Assembly (NCBI GenBank): GCA_019746225.1 | Contig: JAIESE010000047.1 | Span: 1-37,509 of the forward strand | Direction: 5' to 3' | DNA from: Alphaproteobacteria bacterium | GTDB lineage: Bacteria; Pseudomonadota; Alphaproteobacteria; Paracaedibacterales; VGCI01 | Length of the DNA stretch: 37,509 bases | Shown here: piece after piece, positions 8,689 to 17,168 of the stretch | Position numbering within the stretch: position 1 is the first letter of the stretch | Layout: every line of letters begins with the position of its first letter | The notes under the pieces: model-generated | The model's database searches: none | What the model saw: only the letters and a program-made list of their open reading frames with translations | What the model was told of the DNA's origin: nothing | Translations under genes and position numbers: made by a program

Positions 8689-9594
8689 ATGAAAAACACA
8701 ACACTATATACATTACTTTGCACAACGATCCTGATTCCAACCATCTGTTTCGCTGCAGAAAAAAAGGAACCACAAACACCGACAAAACAAATTGCACAGT
8801 TAGAACGCGAAAGAGATGCGCTTCCAGCTACCCCACAAATAAAAGATACTGTAACTTCCAATTATGCTGGAAAATTTCCTCCATCTGCAATGCCTTATGT
8901 TGTTGATTCAGCTGTTCAAGCGGCGCGCACAGATCGAGACCTAAAAAAGGATGTTATTGATTCAAAAATCGAAGCTTTGCAAACTAAAAGGCAAATTGAA
9001 GTTTCAAAACAGAAAGCGAAGGAAGCTGTCGCACCATCTATTCAACGAAGCTATCAAAAGATGGACCATATCAGGCAAAGCGGAGAGCAAGAGAAACTAC
9101 GCGCAGAAAGCCTTGCAAGGGAGCTTGAAGAAACGAGAAGCGCGTGTAGTTTAGCTGAAAAGCAATATGCTGAAATGGTTGCACAACATGAGCAAGCTAA
9201 AAAAGAAGCTGAAGAGGCTAAAAAAGCTACCGAAGGAACGACTTCTGCTTTGATAGAACAGTCTACACAAATACAAAAAATGGCCGAGGCCGTCGAAGCT
9301 AGAAGGCGAGAGGCTAAAAATCTGAAAGAACGGGTAAATGAGTTGGAAGAAGCATTGGCAGTTCAGAGCGTTGAAGATCAACAACGTAAGGAATTCATGC
9401 AAAGTTCAGACTTAATGACCCCAGCCAGCGCCAAAGGTGGAACTTCTTCAGGCACGTCAGTTCGGCGCGCCTTAAACGTTGCTCCTGAAGATTCAGTAAA
9501 GAGAGAAACTCAAGCTCCGGCGTCCGTTACAAAGACTCCAGCAACAAAATCAGCAGCTACAAAGAAAAAGCTCGAAGATGATGCTGATTTTTAA
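8689..9594 (+). CDS. Exported coiled-coil protein, unknown function
   Basis: A 301-residue protein. The signal peptide MKNTTLYTLLCTTILIPTIC ends at about residue 23 (CFAA/EK). Residues ~100-235 are a long, heptad-like, Glu/Lys/Ala-rich helix (EQEKLRAESLARELEETRSA, then RRREAKNLKERVNELEEALA), surely coiled coil. The C-terminus is Ser/Thr/Ala-rich and likely disordered, ending in an acidic tip. AGAAAGG at 8674-8680 serves the ATG. It is presumably a periplasmic or surface structural or scaffold protein. Similarity to tail-length or myosin-like proteins would be compositional only, so no function is claimed. Confidence 0.75.
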   Translation: MKNTTLYTLLCTTILIPTICFAAEKKEPQTPTKQIAQLERERDALPATPQIKDTVTSNYAGKFPPSAMPYVVDSAVQAARTDRDLKKDVIDSKIEALQTKRQIEVSKQKAKEAVAPSIQRSYQKMDHIRQSGEQEKLRAESLARELEETRSACSLAEKQYAEMVAQHEQAKKEAEEAKKATEGTTSALIEQSTQIQKMAEAVEARRREAKNLKERVNELEEALAVQSVEDQQRKEFMQSSDLMTPASAKGGTSSGTSVRRALNVAPEDSVKRETQAPASVTKTPATKSAATKKKLEDDADF

Positions 9595-9650
9595 AATTGC
9601 TACCAAGCTGTAGTCTTTCTATGTTTGTAAGACCATAGGGACCTACTCAC

Positions 9651-9692
9651 GACCTCAAGAATTGAACTGTTGACACATCAATTCTTGAGGTC
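9651..9692. repeat. Perfect 15-bp inverted repeat with 12-base loop
   Basis: The arms GACCTCAAGAATTGA (9651-9665) and TCAATTCTTGAGGTC (9678-9692) are exact reverse complements. As RNA it would be a stable hairpin, but no run of T follows, so a Rho-independent terminator is unlikely. As DNA it frames the -35 hexamer of a promoter and fills the spacer, which suggests an operator. Confidence 0.9.
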
Positions 9693-9699
9693 TTATATT
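9670..9699 (+). promoter_or_regulatory. Promoter embedded in the inverted repeat
   Basis: A consensus -35 TTGACA (9670-9675) sits in the loop of the 15-bp inverted repeat. Eighteen bases later is TATATT (9694-9699), five of six matches to the -10 consensus. The right arm of the repeat occupies the spacer. Transcription would begin near 9706 and read into the outer-membrane protein gene after about 67 bases. A protein bound to both arms would cover the promoter. Confidence 0.6.
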
Positions 9700-9772
9700 G
9701 ACCCTACAAAAATAATAATATGCTGAAGTCATGGTGATATGTCTTATATATAATCCACCCGAAAGTATAAAA

Positions 9773-10555
9773 ATGAAAAAACGACTCTCTTCTGCTCTTT
9801 CTCTTTTTCTTCTTATCGCAACTATTGTGATGCCGATTGATGCGTCTCAATCCCAACAAATTCCTAAAAGAACATCTGACTCCTTATTGAACCAATATCG
9901 TCTTGGAGTGGGTCTTGGAGTTGAATATGTTAATGCCTCGGCAAATCTAAAAATTGTCCCTACTGGAACCTTGGAGAACATTGGAGCAAATCAATCACAA
10001 GTCGGTAAAAACCTTCAAGTAGCCCCCTGTCTTGAAGTGGGCACAACCCTTGCCCAAGATTTTTATCTCGGTCTTATTGCCAGTTGGCGCTATTCGGGAG
10101 CAAAAAACACTTCAAGAGCTCCCATAACCCCTATGTACTATTTCTTAAACGAATTTAAACTTAACAGCTATATTGATGTATTACTCAAACCTGGTTATAA
10201 AGTTACCCCTCGTTCTATGGTTTATGGCCTTATTGGGCCGTCTTTTGCAACCTGGTCACATACAACGACTCTGGTTGGCACCGGAAATAGTCCATTTAAA
10301 ATGCACGGCAGGAGCTTAGGTCTCGGCCTTGGAGTGGGTTTTGAATATCTATTCAAAGAAAACTATGCGCTCAGCTTCGATTATACTTATCATTTTCATC
10401 GCTCTACCTCAAGAAGCCAGTATGTGAGTTATTTAGTGAACTATGGGGGTGGTCTGGTGCCGTTGGCTGTACCTCACTCTGGTGATCTTAAAAAATCCGT
10501 TTCCCCTTCTTACGGAACCATTGCCGTACGCTTTACAATGTTTTTCAATCTTTAA
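9773..10555 (+). CDS. Outer-membrane beta-barrel (porin-like) protein
   Basis: A 260-residue exported protein with the signal peptide MKKRLSSALSLFLLIATIVM, cleaved near DAS/QS. The rest is made of alternating beta strands typical of small outer-membrane barrels of the OmpA/OmpW-like type: YRLGVGLGVEYVNASANLKI near the mature N-terminus, LGLGLGVGFEYLF, ALSFDYTYHFHRS, and the closing strand GTIAVRFTMFFNL. The last strand ends in FFNL rather than a C-terminal Phe. An upstream in-frame ATG at 9731 would add residues before the signal peptide, so the ATG at 9773 is preferred. It is the third of three envelope genes in a row but has its own promoter inside a palindrome. Confidence 0.82.
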   Translation: MKKRLSSALSLFLLIATIVMPIDASQSQQIPKRTSDSLLNQYRLGVGLGVEYVNASANLKIVPTGTLENIGANQSQVGKNLQVAPCLEVGTTLAQDFYLGLIASWRYSGAKNTSRAPITPMYYFLNEFKLNSYIDVLLKPGYKVTPRSMVYGLIGPSFATWSHTTTLVGTGNSPFKMHGRSLGLGLGVGFEYLFKENYALSFDYTYHFHRSTSRSQYVSYLVNYGGGLVPLAVPHSGDLKKSVSPSYGTIAVRFTMFFNL

Positions 10556-10577
10556 CCAACGGCTGTGCATTGAGTAA

Positions 10578-10615
10578 GGTTGTTATTGGGTTATTAAATA
10601 ACCCCCTTAACAACC
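10578..10615 (+). terminator. Stem-loop after the beta-barrel gene
   Basis: The outer stem GGTTGTTA/TAACAACC and inner stem GGGTTATT/AATAACCC are separated by a small internal loop. It starts 22 bases after the stop. There is no T-run, so it could be a transcript-stabilising hairpin or an atypical terminator. Confidence 0.5.
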
Positions 10616-10669
10616 ACCCTCCAATCATCCAAATTTCCTAGAATTTTCCAGGGCAATCAAAAAAGAAAC

Positions 10670-10700
10670 TTGACTCATGCCCTTATTTTAAGTTAATAAT
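10670..10700 (+). promoter_or_regulatory. Candidate groESL promoter
   Basis: TTGACT at 10670-10675 is a good -35. The -10 lies in the AT block TTAATAAT (10693-10700); AATAAT at 10695-10700 matches five of six bases but with a long 19-base spacer. The CIRCE operator begins at the next base, the expected place for HrcA repression at the transcription start. Confidence 0.5.
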
Positions 10701-10727
10701 TTAGCACTCCCTCGATGAGAGTGCTTA
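10701..10727. promoter_or_regulatory. CIRCE operator (HrcA binding site)
   Basis: The arms TTAGCACTC and GAGTGCTTA are separated by 9 bases, matching the canonical CIRCE inverted repeat apart from one swapped pair of bases in the right arm. It is the known DNA target of the heat-shock repressor HrcA and lies 46 bases before groES. HrcA itself is encoded at 20564-21607. No second CIRCE was seen in the window. Confidence 0.95.
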
Positions 10728-10773
10728 TCACTTAAATCAGAGGTTTAGAAAACACGCACAAGGAGAAGAAACA

Positions 10774-11064
10774 ATGACATTTAGACCATTACATGATCGT
10801 GTGCTCGTTAAGCGCATTGATTCAGAGGAAAAAACAAAGTCTGGGATCATCATTCCAGATAGTGCCAAAGAAAAGCCCATGGAAGGCGAAGTGGTCAGCG
10901 TTGGTTCAGGCATCCGTCAGGAAAATGGCACAATTACGCCGCTTGATGTCAAGGCTGGTGACCGCGTTTTGTTCGGCAAGTGGTCCGGCACAGAAATTAA
11001 ATTAGACAACACAGATTTTATCGTGATGAAGGAATCCGACATCATGGGAATTTTGTCGAAGTAA
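10774..11064 (+). CDS. groES: Co-chaperonin GroES
   Basis: Ten-kilodalton lid of the GroEL-GroES protein-folding chamber in the cytoplasm. At 96 aa it has standard length. It opens [20 protein letters not shown], and the mobile loop that contacts GroEL reads [16 protein letters not shown]. The roof and C-terminal strands ([17 protein letters not shown]) are normal. An AAGGAG-type site precedes the ATG. It is first in the groES-groEL operon, 33 bases before groEL, and is preceded by a CIRCE operator, so HrcA repression relieved by heat shock is expected. Confidence 0.98.
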   Translation: MTFRPLHDRVLVKRIDSEEKTKSGIIIPDSAKEKPMEGEVVSVGSGIRQENGTITPLDVKAGDRVLFGKWSGTEIKLDNTDFIVMKESDIMGILSK

Positions 11065-11067
11065 TAA

Positions 11068-12756
<1,689 letters not shown>

Positions 12757-12804
12757 TAACCTATAGCCGAGACAACTCTCCTATCGTTTATTTTTGCGAT
12801 AAAT

Positions 12805-12837
12805 AAAAAAGGAAGCCTTTGGAGGCTTCCTTTTTTT
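12805..12837 (+). terminator. Rho-independent terminator of groESL
   Basis: The stem GGAAGCC/GGCTTCC with a six-base loop (12811-12830) is flanked by an A-run on the left and seven T on the right. The flanking A/T runs would also let it stop transcription from the opposite strand. Confidence 0.92.
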
Positions 12838-12893
12838 GTGAGTTATCTTTGATGAATACATTAAGAATAATTCATATAAGCTAGTGGTTGGCT

Positions 12894-12921
12894 GTCATTG
12901 CAAGCGAAGCGAAGCAATGAC
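12894..12921. repeat. Short palindromic repeat of the GTCATTGC type
   Basis: The arms GTCATTGC and GCAATGAC enclose a loop made of overlapping GCGAA/GAAGC repeats. The same kind of element (GTCATTGCgAGCGAAGC...) is widely dispersed in intergenic DNA of several intracellular and environmental bacteria. Only one copy is seen in this window, so its repetitive nature here is inferred from familiarity with that element. Confidence 0.6.
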
Positions 12922-13096
12922 GCTGAGGGGATAATAAGAATTTTCTGCAATTGTAAATCAGTTGCCTCAGCACCCCAACATCCCCCCCTAACAAAACCAC
13001 AAATTCCCATTATGAATGGTTAACATTGCCTATCCCTTTGTGGTACCGTAACTTAAATGAATAGGTGAGTTTAGCGGACATAAAAGGGGACGCGCA

Positions 13097-13771
13097 TTGA
13101 GAAAAATCCACATTTCACCATCAATTTTAGCGGCTGACTGGGCACAGCTCGGTGCTGAAGTAATCGCGCTTGAAAATGCTGGTGCCGACTGGATTCACGT
13201 TGATGTGATGGACGGGCACTTTGTCCCTCAAATTACCGTGGGATCCCATGCGGTACGGGATATACGCCCTCACACAAAGCTCCCCTTGGATGTGCATTTG
13301 ATGATTAGTCCAGTAGATGCGCATATTGAATCATTTGCTAAGGCTGGCGCCAATATTTTGACCGTACACCCTGAAGCTGGCCCCCATCTTCATCGCACTT
13401 TACAAACCATTCGCTCTTTTGGCATGAAAGCCGGAGTCGCCTTGAATCCGGCGACCCCTGTTGAGTCTGTTTTGTCCATTCTCCCCGCCGTTGATTTGAT
13501 CCTGATCATGTCTGTCAATCCCGGGTATGGGGGGCAGACATTTATTCCTTATACTCTAGAAAAAGTGCGTGTTTTACGCAAACTCATCGACGAGAAAAAC
13601 CTGCCGATACTCCTCGAAATTGATGGGGGAATTAATAGAGAAACAGCACCCTTAGCCATTGAAGCCGGCATTGATATTCTGGTCGCAGGAACGGCCATAT
13701 TTGAACCCACCAAAGATGCTTCTGCTATTCCTTATACCGCCGCAATTGCGGCTTTAAGAGGCAAGAAATGA
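13097..13771 (+). CDS. rpe: Ribulose-phosphate 3-epimerase
   Basis: Interconverts ribulose 5-phosphate and xylulose 5-phosphate in the pentose phosphate pathway. The 224-aa TIM barrel shows ISPSILAADW, the metal and substrate motif WIHVDVMDGHFVPQIT, then VNPGYGGQTFIP and LEIDGGINRET, so all catalytic elements are present. The start codon is TTG at 13097, with AAGGGGA at 13084-13090; no ATG fits the conserved N-terminus. The stop overlaps the next gene by four bases (ATGA), indicating translational coupling to the heparinase-like gene, a common alphaproteobacterial pair. Confidence 0.96.
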   Translation: MRKIHISPSILAADWAQLGAEVIALENAGADWIHVDVMDGHFVPQITVGSHAVRDIRPHTKLPLDVHLMISPVDAHIESFAKAGANILTVHPEAGPHLHRTLQTIRSFGMKAGVALNPATPVESVLSILPAVDLILIMSVNPGYGGQTFIPYTLEKVRVLRKLIDEKNLPILLEIDGGINRETAPLAIEAGIDILVAGTAIFEPTKDASAIPYTAAIAALRGKK

Positions 13772-15330
13772 CCATAAAGTCTTTCTCCAAGAATGCATCA
13801 CGAATGGTTCGTGATACCTGGCGACGGAGCGTTTTGTATCGCTTCACTCTCATGGGAGGGCCGACACCTAAACACTTGACCGTTATGCCAACAGATCCAT
13901 GGCCGGGCGATATATACGCTGGTCGCCTGCTTCTTGACGGAAAATTTATGCTCTCTAATCAGGTCATTTCCATGACCGATTTGTGGATACCAAAGGACGC
14001 AGAACCTGCCGCCTTGGCGGACCTTCATCGCTTCACGTGGCTTCGAGATTTGCGCGCCTTGGGAGATAATTCTGCACGCCGATTGGCCCGACAATTGATC
14101 ACAAATTGGATTGATCGAAATCAAGATTGGCAAGGCTACCCTTGGCAAGTGGGGATCACTGGACATCGGATCGCCAACTGGATTGCCATGTATGATTTTT
14201 TCTGCTCAAGCGCTGATGAGAGTTTTCGCAGTTTGTTCTTTCGAGAAGTGGCACGACAAGCCCGTCATCTTTCCTATTCTTGGGCAGATGCACAGACATC
14301 ATTGGAGCGGTTATACGCCTTAAAAGGAATGATTTATGCCGCGATTACTTTTCCCGGAGAAAGTCACCGATTGGCGACGCTATTGCCCTCTCTTGAAATA
14401 GAAATTGGTGCGCAAATATTGGCCGATGGGGGCCATGAGAGTCGCTGTCCTCAAACTCATCTGATGGTCTTACGTGACCTGATTGATATCCGCGCTATGC
14501 TGCGGTTGATTCATTATGAAATACCCCCATTTTTACAAACCTCCATCAACCAAATGGCACCCATCGTACGCTTATTCCGTCATGGGGATGGCGGATTGGC
14601 AACGTTTGGACAAACTTCTTGCGTTCCCTCGCCCGTAATCGACATGGTTCTCTCTTTAGCAGATGTTCGCGGTCGCCCTCCCGAACGGGCGGTAAACCTT
14701 GGCTTTGAGCGCTGCGTCAATAAAAGCAGCCTTATCCTTCTCAATGTAGGTGCGAAAATTAATGGGGTTCAACCGACCGTTGCTGACGAAGGAACCGGTT
14801 CCTTGAATTTTGAATGGAGTATTGGGCGAGATCGCTTTGTTCTTCAAGGTGACTTGGTCTTACAAACACCAGAAGGCAAGGTAATCCCAATTCCGGAACA
14901 GGTAGATTCGACATCTATAAAACTTCACCGCGCGAGTCACAAGGGGCACACCCTTGTTGATGCGAGTTTTGCCTGCCCAGAGGGGTCCACATTTTCTCAT
15001 CGTCGCCAGCTTTACTTGGATGGCAATCACCCAAATTTGCGGGGAGAAGACACTATACAAGCCCCCCTTGATGCTGTTTACGGCATTCGGTTTATATTAG
15101 ATAAAGATATTGAAGCCTCCCTTGCTTCTGGTGGCAAAGGGGTGATGATACTGATCCCTGCCCGAGCAAAGTCTGCCAGGAATCAAGAGGGACAGCAGTG
15201 GCGGCTTCTCGTGTCTGGTGTTGAAGAAATATTGTGCGAAACTTATGACTCCAATCAAGCGATTTTGCTTTTGGGATGCGTTAAAGACAATCAGCCAATT
15301 TCCGTCCGTTGGGCTTTTTGCCAGGATTAG
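13768..15330 (+). CDS. Heparinase II/III-family protein
   Basis: A 520-residue protein of the heparinase II/III-like group found beside rpe (and often purH) in alphaproteobacteria. The N-terminal alpha-helical toroid-like domain contains LITNWIDRNQDWQGYPWQVG, RIANWIAMYDFFC and the GGHESRCPQTHLMVLRDL segment. The C-terminal beta-sandwich half includes FERCVNKSSLILLNVGAK. The family includes polysaccharide lyases acting on uronic-acid glycans, but the substrate of this clade is unknown. No signal peptide is visible, so a cytoplasmic place is likely. purH does not follow; the gene ends before a dispersed palindrome. Confidence 0.88.
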   Translation: MTIKSFSKNASRMVRDTWRRSVLYRFTLMGGPTPKHLTVMPTDPWPGDIYAGRLLLDGKFMLSNQVISMTDLWIPKDAEPAALADLHRFTWLRDLRALGDNSARRLARQLITNWIDRNQDWQGYPWQVGITGHRIANWIAMYDFFCSSADESFRSLFFREVARQARHLSYSWADAQTSLERLYALKGMIYAAITFPGESHRLATLLPSLEIEIGAQILADGGHESRCPQTHLMVLRDLIDIRAMLRLIHYEIPPFLQTSINQMAPIVRLFRHGDGGLATFGQTSCVPSPVIDMVLSLADVRGRPPERAVNLGFERCVNKSSLILLNVGAKINGVQPTVADEGTGSLNFEWSIGRDRFVLQGDLVLQTPEGKVIPIPEQVDSTSIKLHRASHKGHTLVDASFACPEGSTFSHRRQLYLDGNHPNLRGEDTIQAPLDAVYGIRFILDKDIEASLASGGKGVMILIPARAKSARNQEGQQWRLLVSGVEEILCETYDSNQAILLLGCVKDNQPISVRWAFCQD

Positions 15331-15402
15331 TTCAAATACTGACTCTAGACCACCAGTGACTTTTTGTAACAGATTGATAAATATTGATGAGTTTCCCATA
15401 GT

Positions 15403-15478
15403 TGTCATCCTGGGGCTTGGATTTTGTTAGTCTCTTTCGAAGAAAAAGCGTTACAAAAACTTAGAACCCGGGATGACA
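15403..15478. repeat. Dispersed long palindrome, copy 2
   Basis: The left arm begins TGTCATCCTGGGGCTTGG and the right arm ends ACCCGGGATGACA, with A/T-rich inner arms. The ends match those of the copy at 3347-3417 while the central part differs. It lies about 73 bases after the heparinase-like gene, again in a 3' flank. Confidence 0.85.
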
Positions 15479-15615
15479 ACGAATTTTATTATTTTCTTCA
15501 TAGTCTATTCCCCAAGTAACAAAGTAATCCACGCATTAATTTCCCAAAATATCTCCTAAAATTTTACTCTAATAAAAAATAAATATAACAAAATATTATT
15601 ATTTTATACTATTAT

Positions 15616-15636
15616 TTACTAATTATTAATTAGTAA
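15616..15636. promoter_or_regulatory. Perfect 10-1-10 AT-rich dyad upstream of the Gly/Met-rich gene
   Basis: The arms TTACTAATTA and TAATTAGTAA pair perfectly around one central T. It begins 6 bases after a TATACT hexamer and ends 57 bases before the next ATG, a classic operator position. Such AT-rich symmetry can also arise by chance in DNA of this composition. Confidence 0.4.
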
Positions 15637-15693
15637 TTCTATATTATGAGATATGGAGTGTATTATTTATTGAGCATTTTGAGGACTACGTAA

Positions 15694-16938
15694 ATGCAAA
15701 AATATATTAAAAACCTAGCCGTTTCCATCTTCCTGACACTGGCCACTGGTTTTATCGTCGAAAATTCTATGGCTGCTGCAGGGTTTGACGATGGCAGTGG
15801 CGGCATGAGCGATCCTAGTATGGACCCGAGCATGGGAGGCACTGACCCCAGTATGAGCGGGACTGACCCCAGTATGGGGGGATCTGATCCTACCATGGGT
15901 GGCACCGTAGACCCTTCAACAGGAATGCCTACGCAATCAGGTGCAATGCCGGGCGCAGCCCCTGGCGGGTACCCTCCTGCTGCTGCGGCAGGTTATCCTC
16001 CTGCGGCAGGTTATCCCCCAGCAGCTATGGCCCCTCAAGCTCAAGCAATTGCCCCCCCTCCTCCATCTTCTTCAGGTGGTGGTGAGCTTGCCAGCATTGC
16101 TGGTGGCGCTTTTGGTATGCTTGGAACAATGGACGCGAATAAGACTCAAGCCCAAATGCATGGCATGGATACTTCTTCAGCAACACAAATGCACGCAATG
16201 GATGCGGGTGTCGCTTCACAAGGAATCAATGCTGGATCGAGAGGACTAGCTCAAGGACCAATGGGCTATGCTGCCCCAGGTATGGGCGCCCCCGGTATGG
16301 GTCGCCCTGGATATGGCGGCATGGGCGGTGGCATGGGCGGTGGCATGGGCGGTGGCTTCGGTGGTGGCATGGGCGGCGGCATGGGTGGCGGCATGGGTGG
16401 CGGCATGGGCGGTGGCTTCGGTGGCGGCATGGGCGGCGGCATGGGCGGTGGCTTCGGTGGCGGCATGGGCGGCGGCATGGGCGGTGGCATTGGCGTTGGT
16501 ATGGGCGGCGGTGGCATGGGCGGCGTTGGTATGGGCGGCGGTGGCATGGGCGGCGGTGGCATGGGCGGCGGCGGCTTCGGCGACAGCGGTGGTTATTCAT
16601 CCTCAAAATCACAGAGAAAAGCTGAAAAGAAGGCCGCTAAGAAAGAAGCAAAGGCTGAAAAGAAAGCAGACAAAAAAGCCGCGAAGAAAGCAGATAAGAA
16701 GGCCAAAAAAGATAAAAAGGTAGCCAAACAGGATAAAAAGGCAGCTAAGAAAGCAAACAAGAAGGCTGGTAAAGGAGATAAAAAAGCAGATAAGAAGGCA
16801 GCAAAGGCTAATAAGAAAGCCGCTAAGTCAGATAAGAAGGCCAAGAAGTCTACAAAAAAGGCTAAGAAGGCTGATAAGAAAGCTAAGAAGCCTGCAAAGG
16901 CTAAAAAAGCTCCAAAGGCTAAGAAGGGCAAAAAATAG
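15694..16938 (+). CDS. Exported Gly/Met-rich repeat protein with Lys/Ala-rich tail
   Basis: A 414-residue low-complexity protein of no recognised family, with four compositional blocks. Residues 1-28 are a signal peptide (AVSIFLTLATGFIVENSMAA). Residues 38-76 carry DPSM(G/S)GT repeats. Residues 90-112 hold GYPPAA repeats, followed by a Pro/Ala linker and a less repetitive stretch to ~205. Residues ~208-294 are about twenty tandem GGGM/GGGF units encoded by a 12-base DNA repeat. Residues ~305-414 are about half lysine, with AKKADKK-like units resembling histone-H1/AlgP tails. The high positive charge suggests binding of a polyanion (nucleic acid, LPS or host membrane); that is inference. A strong terminator follows. 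Confidence 0.8.
   Translation: MQKYIKNLAVSIFLTLATGFIVENSMAAAGFDDGSGGMSDPSMDPSMGGTDPSMSGTDPSMGGSDPTMGGTVDPSTGMPTQSGAMPGAAPGGYPPAAAAGYPPAAGYPPAAMAPQAQAIAPPPPSSSGGGELASIAGGAFGMLGTMDANKTQAQMHGMDTSSATQMHAMDAGVASQGINAGSRGLAQGPMGYAAPGMGAPGMGRPGYGGMGGGMGGGMGGGFGGGMGGGMGGGMGGGMGGGFGGGMGGGMGGGFGGGMGGGMGGGIGVGMGGGGMGGVGMGGGGMGGGGMGGGGFGDSGGYSSSKSQRKAEKKAAKKEAKAEKKADKKAAKKADKKAKKDKKVAKQDKKAAKKANKKAGKGDKKADKKAAKANKKAAKSDKKAKKSTKKAKKADKKAKKPAKAKKAPKAKKGKK
16316..16575 (+). repeat. 12-base tandem repeat region coding (GGGM)n
   Basis: Near-tandem units of the form GGCATGGGCGGT, with GGCTTCGGTGGC variants, run for about 260 bases. Third-position differences between units (GGC/GGT) show partial divergence. 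The repeat keeps the reading frame because its unit is a multiple of three, so unit gain or loss would change protein length without frameshift. Confidence 0.9.
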
Positions 16939-16996
16939 GCCCGGGCAGAATATTATGACGCCACTCCTAATCTTTGATGGTGGCCATGGACATAAC

Positions 16997-17022
16997 AGGG
17001 GAGACAAGAGTCTCCCCTTTTT
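16997..17022 (+). terminator. Rho-independent terminator after the Gly/Met-rich gene
   Basis: The stem GGGGAGAC/GTCTCCCC with an AAGA tetraloop is followed directly by TTTTT. It lies about 60 bases after the stop. Confidence 0.92.
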
Positions 17023-17168
17023 GTTAAAAGTTGCATAGGTTCTGTGGTGCCTTTTACTCCAATGATATTGTTGGTATCAACTTCTCTCCTCTAAATTCAT
17101 AAATCCTTAATTAATTTGCAAATAAAATAAATAGGGATAGGTATGTAACCCTAAGGGATTCTTGATTT

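Larger units (their letters stand above)
12757..13096. other. Intergenic region between groEL and rpe
   Basis: These 340 bases hold the groESL terminator (12805-12837) and a short palindromic repeat (12894-12921). The remainder, about 175 bases before rpe, shows no gene, no tRNA and no convincing promoter. Confidence 0.7.
15331..15693. other. Intergenic region with palindrome and very AT-rich stretch
   Basis: The first part holds the second long palindrome (15403-15478). Bases ~15540-15660 are extremely AT-rich and contain a perfect 21-base dyad at 15616-15636. TATACT at 15605-15610 could be a -10 for the next gene, though no clear -35 goes with it. No gene is seen. Confidence 0.6.

Noticed and set aside
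9651..9692. Rho-independent terminator of the coiled-coil gene
   Set aside because: The stem is perfect but no T-run follows, while a consensus promoter overlaps it; an operator is more likely, though read-through control cannot be excluded.
16316..16575. Possible CRISPR or satellite array
   Set aside because: The units are contiguous 12-mers in frame with a coding region, with no unique spacers between them.
16226..16612. Antisense frames rich in Pro/Met or Arg/Cys/His
   Set aside because: They are mirror translations of the 12-base tandem repeat and have no independent signals.
15694..16938. Homology of the GGM repeats to the GroEL tail
   Set aside because: Both use GGM-like units, but short Gly/Met repeats arise independently and nothing outside the repeats is shared.
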